Assembly: GCA_963580455.1 (NCBI GenBank)
Contig: OY756963.1
Location: forward strand, 21,843,555 to 21,907,554
From: Euonymus europaeus
Taxonomy: Eukaryota; Streptophyta; Magnoliopsida; Celastrales; Celastraceae
DNA length: 64,000 bases
Reading direction: 5' to 3'
In this document: positions 36,601 through 47,545 of the stretch, in pieces
Layout: each line of letters starts with the position of its first letter
Position numbering within the stretch: the first letter of the stretch is position 1
Notes under the pieces: model-generated
The model's input: only the letters and a program-made list of their open reading frames with translations
Told to the model about the DNA's origin: nothing
The model's database searches: none
Translations under genes and position numbers: made by a program

Positions 36601-39600
36601 ATCAAAATATTAGAGGCTTGTAGCATCACAAACGAAACCAAAGTACAAAATAAAGTGGCATAACATCATTTTGTTCTCAACCAGTAGAAAAATTGATGCA
36701 GCTGCCATCCCCCAGTTATAGGTCTTTCACAAACAAGGAAAAGATGAGAAGAAAATGCCAAAAACAAAAGGAAAAAAGAAAAAAGGGCAACAAGACAAAA
36801 AGTTTTCTTTAACTTTGTGTATTAAAAACATTTTTATACCAAGTCAAAAAGGCAATATTATTGTAGCCAAAAAGAGTGTCGGACACGCATGCACTTCGTG
36901 TTCGGAATTATTTTTTGATTAAAAAATAAAAAATTGCATGAGAGACAGTGACACGTGTCCATGTGCGACAATGTCGGACACTTGCATTGAGTTGGACTTT
37001 GTGAGTCCGTGCTTCCTAGATTTAGAGTCTAAGTCTGAGAGTAAGGCCTAAGATCTCAATTTAGGATCTAGGGCATAAGGTCTTGGTTTAGGATCAGGGC
37101 AAAGGATCCAAGGTCTATGTTGACCTAGACTCTAGAGGAAGGTTGTTCGGGATTTAAGGTATGACTTATGGTCTAGGCTTCAGCATTTAGGGTCTAAGTT
37201 TTAAGACTTCAGATTAGGGTAAGTTTAGAATTAGGCAATGTGTGTTCGGAATTATTTTTTGATTAAAAAAATTGCATGAGACAGTGACACGTGTCCGTGT
37301 ACCACAGTGTCAGACACTTGCATTGAGTTGGACTTGGCGTGTCTGTGCTTCCCAAATCTAACGCTTAAGGTCTTCATTTAGGAGCTAGGGCAAAGTATCC
37401 GGTCTAGGTTACTCTAGACTTTAGAGTCTAAGGTTGTTCGGGATTGAAGGTATGACTTATGGTCTAGGGTTCAGCATTTAGGGTCTGAGTTTTAGGACTT
37501 CGAATTAGGGTCAGTTTAGCATTAGGGTCCAGGGTTGGTTTAGGATTTAGGGGGTATAGGGTTTTAGGTTTAGGGTTTAGAATCTAGGGTCGGTTAAGGT
37601 TTTAGAGCCTAGGGTTCAGGATTAGGGGAGGGCCTTAGGGTTTAGGGTATATGGTCAATTAAGGGTATAGAGTCCAGGGTCAGGTTTAGGGCCTAAGGTT
37701 CGGGATTAGGGGAGGCCTTAGGGTTTAGGGTATATGGTCAATTAAGGGTATAGAGTCCAGGGTCAGGTTTAGGGCCTAGGGTTGCTTAAGGTTTAGGGTC
37801 TAGATTGATTAGGTCTCAGTTTTAGGTTGTACCAAACAAGTTATTTCACCATTTGCTTAATGACAAAAACATAATCAAAACAGAAGAAAATATTGGGTAA
37901 GCTTCCAGCCCATAAATCATGCAAAACTCCGGGACCTTATTAACTGATTTGCATAAAAAAAAACCCTAATTCCTTCACCATAACTTTAATTTATTGAACG
38001 GAAAGAAGGAAAGCTAACACATCATAAAAATGATTAAAAGAAAAATTCCTCCTGGCAAAGATAAGCGGAAATCTACTTCCACGTTCCAAATTAATGGAGA
38101 GACGGTTCCTCTATATTGTTTAAGGTTTTAGAACTAGTATCAGCTAAAATATCTTACTCTAGTTCCAGGATCAGTATCTTATTAGCTACAACTCAGATAG
38201 CCTAAGCAAGTACAAGATTAGTGCGAGTGCCAGAGAAAGTTAAGATGACCAAAATACAATAGCATTATGGCAACAGAAATCAGATACTACCTGTACACCA
38301 GCATAGTGTTTCCACGCTTTATCAAGCTTGTAATCTGTGGAAATTAGTCGGTAGTTTGACAATGCAAGTTCATAATCCCGTAACATGAAGGCATAGTCAC
38401 CCAAAAGTCTGATCTGTGACTCAATTGAACTAAAGGTATACCTTCAACAATAAGAATTGAATTGAATTAAACTAATGCAAAAATAAAAATATAAGGTAAG
38501 AGCTACTTGTAAAACATACATAGCGGCATTGGGGGAATCTTGAACGTCTTCTTTTCCTTTCCTCCACCATAAGTTTTTAATTTGATTTTTTAAACCTTTC
38601 CTTGTCGCAGAAACCTAATCATTATAAAATGTAACATCATAATCTTCTAAAAGAATAGATGTAAAAACAAGTTAGAGCAACTATATGGGTTATAATAGAA
38701 ATACCTGCTGATTGAGATCACGAATTTTCTGCTCCATGTATGGAATAATGTGTTTAGATGACAATTCTTGGGCAAAGTCCTTTATCTGAATCCAGTTTGT
38801 ACAAATTGAACATGTTATTAAATTTTCCAGCCTAGAAATTTATGAATTATGATTCACAAAATATGAATTTTGTTCTATATGCTGGTAAATTGACGAAGGG
38901 GTCTTACGGCATTAAAGTCATCAATGTTGAGGAAGCAACCAAGTTTCTGAACAGATGAAGTATCAGATTTCTGTCATAAAAAGCACGAGATTACAGCCTT
39001 AATTTTATTGACTCACTGAAAATTCATGACAGCAATACAGTTCACATGTTGAATTCAAAAAATGATTGATGTACCCATGATAGTTGAAAAAGTAACTCAC
39101 ATAAGGAGCCCAAGGGGCACCGTGATGTTCTATCAGCCCATCCTGAGATGAATTAATGCAAAGCAATTGACAAGCATTTGAACCAAAAGTATTTCTCATC
39201 TCCGCAAAAATCTTAGTTGCCCTAAAAGATCAAAATGAAATCCAATAACCGTGACTTTGGAATCAAGTGCCATGATTCATCCCAAAAAAAGTTTGAAAGT
39301 TTCTAAGACTGAAAGTACAGGATGTTGTTAATTGCTGAACAAAAGTAACATGGAGTAATAAAAAGCAATATCAAGGATAGCAGTTTCATTATTAGAATAA
39401 CAGTACCGCAGATCAAGTAGTTGTTATAAACTTATACAGGTTTAACTTGAGACTGCTAGTGTGACATCTGCTGCCTCTCGAGTAAACAATGACATAAAGG
39501 ATAACTGCACATACCAAATCAAAGAATTTGGAACTTTTTGACAGTAATTTCCCTGCCAAATATACTGGAGGAAGCAAAAACTCTATGAATTTAAGCCAAT

Positions 39601-42236
39601 GCATATGTAAGCTGTAAAGGAGGTTCAGTTATCCATGTCGTGCTTCAATGCCCCTGATTTTCAAGCTGTGGTAAACCCAATTCCATGAGAATGTGTTGGC
39701 TTCTCAGAGAACATTTCAAAAAACAACATACTCATCTCAACCATCCATACGCCACTAGTTGGAAAGGAATGATAGATTTTAAGGGATCAGGAAAATTCTG
39801 TCATATTAGTATACAGCAGTCATCAAACTGTACTTGAAATAACCTCCTAGCCAAATTCTCACCAGCACTATCACTATTAAAACAATATTTAAATCACACA
39901 TTAAACAATTTAAAAAAACTGAAATAATGAAAGAAATACACAATACTTTTCTGAAGGGCCGTCTTGATTATCATGCACCAACAAATAATACTTCAAAATC
40001 TTTGGGCTCATTGCACCATCATTAAGAAGAGAGGGCAGCTTGTTTGTGTTGAAAAGGTCAACAAATCTGTTGATAGGCTGCTCATCCTTTGAAGAAACAA
40101 CCAAAAGACCTGCCGAAATGGCAATAAAACCACACTTCAAACTAGCAATTATCAAAAGCACTGGGATGAGTATCACCCCAAGAGTACTATGGAAATCAAA
40201 CTGTTGGACTTCAAAATAAAACAAGAGAAAGACGAAAAAGAATATCCAACAACTCTCAGAAGCTTACATGCCACTGGATGGTCAAAAGCCTCATGCTCAG
40301 AAAAAGACACCGTTCGCATGAGCTCTTTATTTATAAATTCAAACCACGATGGTACAATTTCAGATTCGGAGCCTGCATAAAGAAAAGCCACGTGTATCAA
40401 CTAAAATCAATCCCACAAGTAAACGGAATTTTAAATTAAGCACATCAAAACCAGAAACTAATACATTTTAAAGGAAAAATGATGTAAGCATGAATCAATC
40501 AAGAAAGATGAGAAGGGTGTTTGTACTTGCAGAGGGACTTACTAGAGAGTAAATCACTGATCTTTTGGGGATCAGATGATAGTTCGATTTGGTCTTTCTC
40601 CCCAGCCTGGTTTATCACCTGCTTCAACTGCTCCTTCACCACCTAGTTGCACCGAGTAACACTGTCAGAAACCAATACCAATATGAAACATAAATGGATG
40701 ACCAAAGGTATCTGCACAAGGATCCTACAATGAGCAAGGTTGGGAACATGCAGACTGTATATCCCCCCATAATATGTGGATAAACTGTTTCCAAGAATGC
40801 AAATAAGGTAAATAATCAAAATACAAAATAAGTGAGACTGAGTTTCAAAGATTATGGTTGAATTTCTTAGAACAGATATTTTTTGTAATGGAGCTTAAAA
40901 CAAGGATGATACTAAAGAAATGCTTCAAGCATATTCAGACCCCCAATTAACCACCATTCTTAAACTGCTTTTTGGCATCACTACACCCTAACAACCAAAA
41001 TACCTTACTCTCTAGTTGGTCACTCATAAAATTGAGGAAATAACAAACCAGCTTGGCAAGGATATGGTTCTCTTTAATTATGTGAAGATGGTTCCTACAT
41101 TTATTAATCTTTATTTGAGATGCATTTTGCCAGTGAGGATAAAAGTTATTTTGCCTTACTTAGATATTCCTATTACCTAGCTTGAAGACAAGAATTTCCC
41201 CTTTTCTATTCTAAAATGAACAATAGTCTATCGGTTTGCCAATTTTTTTTACACCATATGGACTTTAAGGGTGTGCGTGGTGGAGGAGTTGAGTTGGGAA
41301 GTAAACCCTTGCTTGGTATTGGGAGGCGTTGGAAACTTTTATGTGAGTAAACGCCTCCTAACCCCTCATTTTCAGGGGTTGGGAGAGGTTTGTGAACTCT
41401 TTCAAACATTTTGAGGAGTTCGCGCCAAGCAGGAGTTCACAGAGATTCGCGAATAAACAAACCTCTCCCAACACCTCCCCAAGCACAGACTAAATTTTCT
41501 GGATAAAATTACATGAGCCTATAACAACATAAAATTACATGAGCCTATAACTACTAAATTTCAAAATTACTCTTTCAGTTTCTTTTCCACGCCAAGAGAC
41601 ACTCACCTAAACTACACGAGCCACCATATGATGATTCATTGGTTTCATTCTTTCATATGGCTTTGGAAGAAAAAAAATCTCTATCACTCAGTTAGCAAAT
41701 AAATTCAACTAATAACCATGCCCGCCAGCCAAATCTTAATAACCTCGCAGCATGGCTTAGTGGCTCCGGATAAGGATTTGTGTGAGTGAGATACAGAGAC
41801 CCGAGAGAGTATAAATTCAGCATTTACGCAAAGTACCTCTAGGTCAAGCTGCCTAATGTCGTCGGCGTAGGTCAATCTTAACTTGAATTTGTGAAGCCGG
41901 TAGGGTTGATCACTTGCTGTCCGTACAGGCACTGCAACACAACATCAGAAAATGCAAATAATGCAACAAAAGATCAGATATTCCACTAGTAATTGACTCA
42001 TCCGGAAATTAAATTACAATCCTCAAACAAGCGTGTAAAAAAACAGAGATGGAACAAATAGTAGAGTTTAGACCGTCGATGTTGGTGAAGTTGCAGAAAG
42101 GACTAAGCATCTGGACAAATGAGAGGTTGTTCTTGAGACACGATTTTTCGACGAGAGGTGTTTGGAGCACCATAACCACCGGAGTAATCTCCTCCAATAG
42201 CATTCTGCCAAGAGGCGTAGTGGCTGGATCCACCAT
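24692..42236 (-). CDS. TRAPPC8: Trafficking protein particle complex subunit 8 (TRAPPC8/TRS85)
   Basis: 28 exons, from 5' to 3' on the minus strand: 42074..42236, 41837..41931, 40543..40642, 40268..40372, 39947..40109, 39101..39221, 38908..38970, 38705..38785, 38520..38614, 38291..38441, 36036..36122, 35525..35644, 35319..35447, 35133..35230, 34917..35040, 34350..34457, 33540..33681, 32956..33066, 32831..32885, 32641..32716, 31720..31905, 31516..31626, 27276..27443, 27031..27189, 26455..26688, 25958..26125, 25355..25467, 24692..25223. Total 3858 nt, 1285 aa, every junction in phase. Landmarks are PLGRMLLEEITPVVMVL (N-term), PVRTASDQPYRLHKFKLRL, KILKYYLLVHDN, TPR-like helices such as LGDYAFMLRDYELALSNY, and the C-terminal GYPYYLTALQSP. 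TRS85 defines the TRAPPIII tether, which acts as a Rab/Ypt1 exchange factor at the Golgi and in autophagy; role inferred from family. Introns after exons 22 and 27 use GC donors. Intron 22 holds nested retroelements. Confidence 0.95.
27560..27680. mobile_element. Degenerate SINE-like fragment
   Basis: Blocks such as GCCCAGTGCTCAAAGCTCCCAC, GGTGGAGTTTGGGAA and CCTTTCCCCTGCATT, then GTTTGAGTCGGTGATGCC, resemble a decayed plant tRNA-derived SINE; the last block looks like an inverted B-box. It lies in TRAPPC8 intron 22. Family and orientation are uncertain. Confidence 0.45.
28799..29700 (+). mobile_element. Tandem TRIM with three LTR copies (level 3 of the nest)
   Basis: Three 230-bp direct repeats, 28799..29028, 29177..29406 and 29471..29700, each begin TGATAAGATACAGACCC and end ATATCGTATCA. 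Internal segments are 148 bp (29029..29176) and 64 bp (29407..29470); the second keeps the start of the first but has lost its middle. Flanks AGGTC (28794..28798) and AAGTC (29701..29705) fit a decayed 5-bp TSD, and joining the flanks restores an LTR like the one at 30902..31243. An LTR-internal-LTR-internal-LTR array is expected from unequal recombination between TRIM LTRs. Confidence 0.88.
30040..30956 (+). pseudogene. Gag-chromodomain fusion remnant of a chromovirus-type retrotransposon
   Basis: A broken frame from about 30040 (blocks RLELSIFPREDPSRWLFRA, DSEKVAATMVYLEGKVSGWF) continues in an open frame at 30387..30956. It carries gag motifs (QTSTVADYRENF, MNGLKEHIRAEIR, RVEERNDA) typical of Ty3/gypsy gag. 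Near residue 130 it switches to a chromodomain-like tail (VEEVLIKWDYPYC, FPKFNLEDMV), which in intact chromoviruses sits at the end of integrase. Protease, reverse transcriptase and RNase H are absent, so the ORF is the scar of a large internal deletion. Confidence 0.78.
36441..37019. mobile_element. TIR DNA element, 8-bp TSD, hAT-like
   Basis: Terminal inverted repeats CTAGGAAGCACGGAC and GTCCGTGCTTCCTAG bound a 579-bp unit. An exact 8-bp repeat ATTTAGAG flanks it (36433..36440 and 37020..37027), as for hAT elements. The interior is non-coding. It lies in TRAPPC8 intron 10. Confidence 0.8.
37020..37830 (+). repeat. Degenerate telomere-like repeat block
   Basis: About 800 bp rich in variants of TTTAGGG and GGGTCTAGGGTT, densest from 37500. 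Within it a unit of about 83 bp containing TAGGGTATATGGTCAATTAAG occurs twice in tandem (near 37640 and 37720). Near 37221-37350 is a partial second copy of the right end of the adjacent TIR element, including GACACGTGTCC and CACTTGCATTGAGTTGGAC. It lies in TRAPPC8 intron 10, far from any chromosome end in this window. Confidence 0.75.
41269..41491. mobile_element. MITE-like inverted repeat element
   Basis: Left end GGGTGTGCGTGGTGGAGGAG is imperfectly inverted at the right as CACCTCCCCAAGCACAGACT. Internal arms such as CCTCATTTTCAGGGGTTGGG are self-complementary. Non-coding; in TRAPPC8 intron 2. Confidence 0.6.
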
Positions 42237-43238
42237 CTCTATTCCTTCTGCACTACAGCCTAGTCCACTAGCTAGATCGACTTAGATTTCAAGGGAAACT
42301 TTTTCGCTTGCACCGTTGTATCCGCCCGTTTGGGTTTTAGCTCTCTGTCGCCCAGATCGTGACGATGAGTTTTTCCTTTCTTTTTTTAATTGTTACCGTT
42401 CAACCGTCATATTTAAAGATTCGGGTCGGCCTGAATTACGTTTCATTCTCTTGAGCGCAGAAAAAAAAATGACAAAAGTATATTTCTTGTTCCTCGAATT
42501 CCACTTTCCTCTTTAAAGTTTTTTTTCTCATTTTTATTTCTGATCACTTTTGTCTATAATGTGAAAAAAGTCATGTCACTAGGTAATCTGGATTGCAATG
42601 ATTTTGTTCCCTTAAGCTTTTAATTATAAGATACGAAATAAAATCTATCCGTTAATTTTCAATTTCAAACCAAATAAGCATAATACCTCAATTGCATATT
42701 GTATAGTGAATTTCAATAACTTGAACACTATAATTGGTTATCATAAAACGACTCATACCTTCAACTTTCCGATGATTATAAGACTATGTTATTAAATGAC
42801 ATAATTTTATCTCCCAAATTCTTCAATTAAAAGTACCAATGACAATATAGTTAACACAATTCAAAACAAGAATCTGCCAGATAAAATTGGGAATCGATGA
42901 GTTCTGCAATCGATAGAGGATCGTGCATATTCAAAGGAGTTATTTTTTTGTCGATTTGACTCAAAGGTGAAGCAGTTGTTGTAGTTGTCGTCGAGAGATG
43001 GAGGAGGATGTGAGTATGGTTTGGTTTAATCATTTGTATATGAAATTTGAAAAAGAAGAACGAAATAAGTGCGAAAAAATATTAAAAGATAAAAAAAATG
43101 AAACCTAGATTATAGGTGAGGGATGAAAGTATAGTTTTGCATTTTGTGTTGAGCACACTTGTTCTCTCTCCTACATGAAAGTTAATTGACTTGCCAAGTC
43201 CGTCTTTTCCTTCGCTGGAATAATTTTAGGGATAAAAT
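42237..43238. other. TRAPPC8 promoter side and intergenic DNA
   Basis: Presumed 5' leader and promoter of the minus-strand TRAPPC8 gene, followed by AT-rich sequence. No gene is supported. Confidence 0.4.
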
Positions 43239-43566
43239 TAGGGGTGGAAGAAACCGAACCAAATCGAAATCCGAACCGTAAAACAGAGTTCGGTTTGGTT
43301 TTCGGTTTATCGGTCCGGTTTCGGTTTTATGTTTTTGAGAAGTTCGGTTTTCGGTTCGGTTTTGGTTTATGAAAAATAATTTTGGTTTTAAACCGAAAAC
43401 CGAAGTTTATTTATATGTTTTACTTATTTACTTATTAGGTAGTTAAATGTATGTCATAAATACTCAAATACAATATACATTTAACAAAATCAGTTTAAAT
43501 CGAAAAACCAAACCGTATTAAACGGTTCGGTTCGAACCGAATCGAAAACTCAAACTTTCACCCCTA
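43239..43566. mobile_element. hAT-type MITE (TAGGGGTG TIRs, 8-bp TSD)
   Basis: Ends TAGGGGTG and CACCCCTA are inverted. Flanks GATAAAAT (43231..43238) and GATAAAAG (43567..43574) form an 8-bp TSD with one mismatch. The interior is built of GGTTCGGTT and AACCGAACC type blocks that can pair across the element. Non-coding, 328 bp. Confidence 0.85.
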
Positions 43567-44050
43567 GATAAAAGTGGTATATATGGATACGTGATGGTCG
43601 AAAGTGAGACAAAAAATAGTTCAAGGATGAAAGTGAAATTTAATGTTTAAGTGAGGGACGAAATTTTATTTTATTTTTGCCCAAAAAAGGAGGCCCTAAC
43701 TAGGTTTTCCTGTGGCTAAATCATATTTCATCTCTTAAGTTTTGTGATTTTTTGGTTTGTATCCTTAAAAGTTTTAAATTTGTCCCAAATATCTTTAATG
43801 TTTTCAAAAGCTATCTATTATGTCTCGATTTCACTGTTTCGATAAGATAGTGTCGAAAATTGCACATGTGGAAAACCAAGTTGACATAATGGAATATCTA
43901 TGTAATTAAATAATTTTAAAAACTTCCATGTCATTTTTTACAACACCAACTCATTCCCTTCTTCTTCAAACGACGATCGAATGAGGATTTTGGAGGTAAG
44001 CTTCCAATTCACATATTTGAATTGAACTTAGTCTGCAGACATGCCCTTAA

Positions 44051-46491
44051 AGTGTGTTTAGATTGAGGGAAGAGAAAGGGTGAGAAATTCATCAAAGGAA
44101 AAAGACGAGAATGTATAATATTTTTTATTTCTCATGTTTGGAAAGGTTAAAAAATATAAATGAATTAATTTGTCATTTATTTTGTTTTGATAGTCATCAT
44201 AGGAGAAAATAAAAAGGGGAAAAACTAGTTTTAATTTTTAATTAATTTATTTATCCTTATTTTTAATTTAAAAAGTATGATGTACAATAGACATTTCACT
44301 TATAAATAATTTAATTTTTCTTCCCCTCCAAATGACTCCATCTTTTGAACTAAGCATTTAAAAAAAAATTAGACAATTATTTCATTCAATTCTCTTCCTT
44401 AATTTATTTATAATATATCTAAACAAGGGAATGAGGAGAAAATTTGTAACGCCCTGTCCCATGAAACCTTAACCAATAGGTTCATAGGTCGGAACACTAC
44501 TCGCATTTCATTATAAACTCACTCTACAGCTTAGCAACCCTAACCAGAATAACCTTTTATTCAATACAAATGCACTGCATTTAACAATCCCAATAAATAG
44601 TTAGTATAATTTAATATGAAATAAAAACGTTTTCTTATACATTTCAAATAAGCAGTAACATCCAATTAATATCCTCTAAATATACTACTGTGAATCTTAT
44701 ACTTTTCATCCTCATTTTCGAATCTATGCATCAAAGTTATTAACTGTAAAAACATAAATAAATGTAATACTTAATTAATCAATCTTCCATGAAAATTAGC
44801 TTCCGTCACATGAGCATCTTCTTCATGGATCTACGGCGACACTATCAACTCTTAAGTCAGCATAATCATCTAAGAAATCAATATCTGCATCACAAAACAT
44901 AGTGAGCCGAAGCCCAATAAGTAATATTTATGCATGAATACACATGAACCTCATCTTTAGAAAAATAGTCAGCCATTTAAATTATTTTTTCAGTACTCGA
45001 ACCCTTAACCTAGGTAAACTGCTACAGAGCAACCGGTCATGATTTTTTTTAATTAAGTGTTCTACCAAAGAACACTTTCCAGTCAAAAACCGTTTCTATT
45101 TTCATTTCCATTTCCATTAAACCTCAACCTTAATCTTTCAGTACACCCTCCTTGTAGCAGTTCTACCCGGTTCGTAAAAACATTCTCTCGTTAAATTAAA
45201 AATGTTCATTTTCATGTAATGCAATACACCGAGCTTATGAATAGTATTTAATACCTCGGTAAATCATACCTAATGAGTCACTTATAAGAATATCAAAACT
45301 GTCATCATATCAGTCTCATCACCATGTTTAATTCAATCACATAACAATACACAATACATTGTACGCTTAAATAGCATCAACAGACCAGTCGCACAATCAC
45401 TACGACCAAACAACACCTTCAACACAGTTATAACATAAAAAATCCACCGTAATACAGTTAAGTGTTACTTACCTTGATGCACTCCCATGAATACCAATCA
45501 TTCAGTTACATAGGTTAATCCCTGAAACCCATACGGTAGACATCATCATTTGTTATTACATTATCTTTAATTCATATTTTAGTCAATATCTTTAAATCAA
45601 TTTATTTTATCTATACCATTAACTTAATATAATTAATTTAAATAATTATTTTGATACAATTAATTAATCCTAATTTATTCATTAATTAAAATAATAACTA
45701 ACCGGGTCAGCTCGACCTAGTTGTCCTGAGCGCGAGTCAACATGCCCAGTTTCCAGAACTGTCAGGTCACGCCGGCAAGGGGCGCGGTGACAGTCACCGC
45801 TGCCATAATCGAGAAGAACTCCTTACGACGAGCCTATTGGTGGTTCCCAATACCTGAACGGCGTCAGAGAAGTGGCAGATCGACGGCCTAAAGCTCAGGG
45901 TGGCCGCGCCCTTCCCTCCCTCCGTTTACGTCCCTCCAGTGCACCAATCCATCCAAAACCAGTATGGTTGGGTTCGCCTCTCCATTCTCATCCCTTTCGT
46001 ACCAACCCGATCACCATCTGTCACCAAGACCCTCCTCCGGCCGTCATTCCCCTTCCCCATTTTCCTTGTTTTAGATTTAGGGTTTTCTTGGGTTTCGTGT
46101 CAATTCCAAAATATTTATATTTTAAACCCTTTAATTAGTCTTGTACTGTTATGCCCTTGTTATTTCATCCTAATTACACTGAATATCTATATGTATTTAT
46201 AATCTTGCCACTATCATAATAATTATTATATTTTTGTATTAAATTTCTAGAATTTATAATAAAGTCATTTTAACTCCGCTTTGAACGATGCTTGCGCCCT
46301 GTATAATTTATTAAAATCACTTTGAACCTATCTACGTTTTCCTCTACACCAATTATAATTTTATCCCAATTTTATCATAAAATATGTCAATCTAAAATTC
46401 TTTGAAATTTCCACGACAATTCAGATCGGGTTGTTACAAAATTTATTTTTATTCTCTTTCCCTCTCGCAATTCCCTTAATCTAAACGCACT
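44051..46491. mobile_element. MITE of the GTGTGTTTGGATTGA family, split by a solo LTR
   Basis: Left end AGTGTGTTTAGATTGAGGGA and right end CCCTTAATCTAAACGCACT are inverted. Its sequence follows the MITE at 7420..7903 in order (CTCATGTTTGG, AAACAAGGGAAT). About 447 bp belong to the MITE; 44445..46438 is an LTR inserted later, plus its TSD copy. Confidence 0.78.
44445..46438. mobile_element. Solo LTR, 1994 bp, with 5-bp TSD
   Basis: The unit begins TGTAACGCCCTGTCCC and ends GGGTTGTTACA, with the TG..CA and TGTAAC..GTTACA ends common in large Ty3/gypsy LTRs. The TSD AAATT is exact on both sides (44440..44444 and 46439..46443). No internal retrotransposon domain and no second LTR are present, so it is a solo LTR left by LTR-LTR recombination. 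A short open frame near 45872-46138 is not supported as a gene. Confidence 0.85.
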
Positions 46492-47434
46492 CATAGTTCA
46501 ATAGTTGTTTCCAATAATTTATTGCAATTGCCCTCTTTTTTGTCGTGATTCGGGGCTTGAACTGAAGTTCATTTTTATTACAGATTTCTTAGTGTTATAG
46601 TCCAATCGTTCAAAGATAATCAGTGGATGAAAATGTATGAATTGTCTTTTGCTTTATATCCAACATCCTATAATTATTATACATTTTTCATATAGTATTT
46701 GATTTTTTTGAAATAAAAAATATCATTGAATTCGTAATATCGATGAAAATATAAATATAATTTTTTAATATATATATTTTTAAAATGAAACCCCCAAAAA
46801 TCATCTACAGTAGATGATGGACCCAAAATTCATAGGAAAAGAGGGTGATGCTCGAATTCATAATTCAAGATTAGTGTTTTTAGTAACGTATCAAACACTT
46901 TTTAAATATATTTTGTCACGATAAATATTACATGACCCACCTCTAAACATCACATAATGTAATATTGTGTTCCATTATACAATTACAATAAAAATATTAA
47001 ATTTCATTATACACCTATAATATAATATTATATTTCATTGCAATATTTCAGACAAACAATGAAACAACATGAACTAATTACTTATGACCACTTTTTTATC
47101 ATCGCCTCCAGTTCAGTGTCTAATAGGTCAAAGAGCCACTCAGACTGTCCTTAAAGGTCCCATGAAGTGTTTGGAGGGTTCGTTTATTCACGAACTTTCA
47201 ATGTTTTTCTCAACCCTTAACCCCGCAAATAAAGGGTTGAAAAACGTTCATAGATATTAAAAAAAAAAAACAAACCAATGCTTATAAATAAAAAGCGAGA
47301 TTCACTTTTATGAGCCCATTCAAACCCTCTCAACTCCTCTTCAGCACATCCTCAAACGGACAGCACTTCCACGGTTCCACTTCCTGTAATACGTGAGTGG
47401 GGTACATCTGTTATGCTGCTTTCTCACACATATA
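46492..47434. other. Intergenic region upstream of the helicase gene
   Basis: AT-rich up to about 47140. At 47160-47375 a possible second MITE of the 41269 type: TTTGGAGGGTTCGTTTATTCACG left, CAACTCCTCTTCAGCACATCC right, with AACCCTTAACCCC and AAAGGGTTG in the middle. Promoter elements cannot be assigned firmly. Confidence 0.4.
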
Positions 47435-47545
47435 ATGTCTCTGTGCTCGCTGCGCGCTAACTATTGTCTTTTTTTCCTTTCCAAACGTTTCGTAGCCGCG
47501 TCCAGAAAATTCTCTTCCTCTCGGCTTTGGATCTCTACCGTTGCC

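Noticed and set aside
37020..37830. A true chromosome end
   Set aside because: Repeats are degenerate and lie inside an intron with TRAPPC8 exons on both sides.
40730..40800. Second Au-like SINE
   Set aside because: Only the block around CCATAATATGTGGAT and TGTTTCCAAGAA is recognisable; too short to call.
41745..41800. A tRNA gene (A-box-like TGGCTTAGTGG)
   Set aside because: No cloverleaf or B-box at the right spacing; at most an old SINE fragment.
45872..46202. Overlapping 88- and 100-aa frames, GC-richer than surroundings
   Set aside because: They are inside the solo LTR and resemble no known protein.
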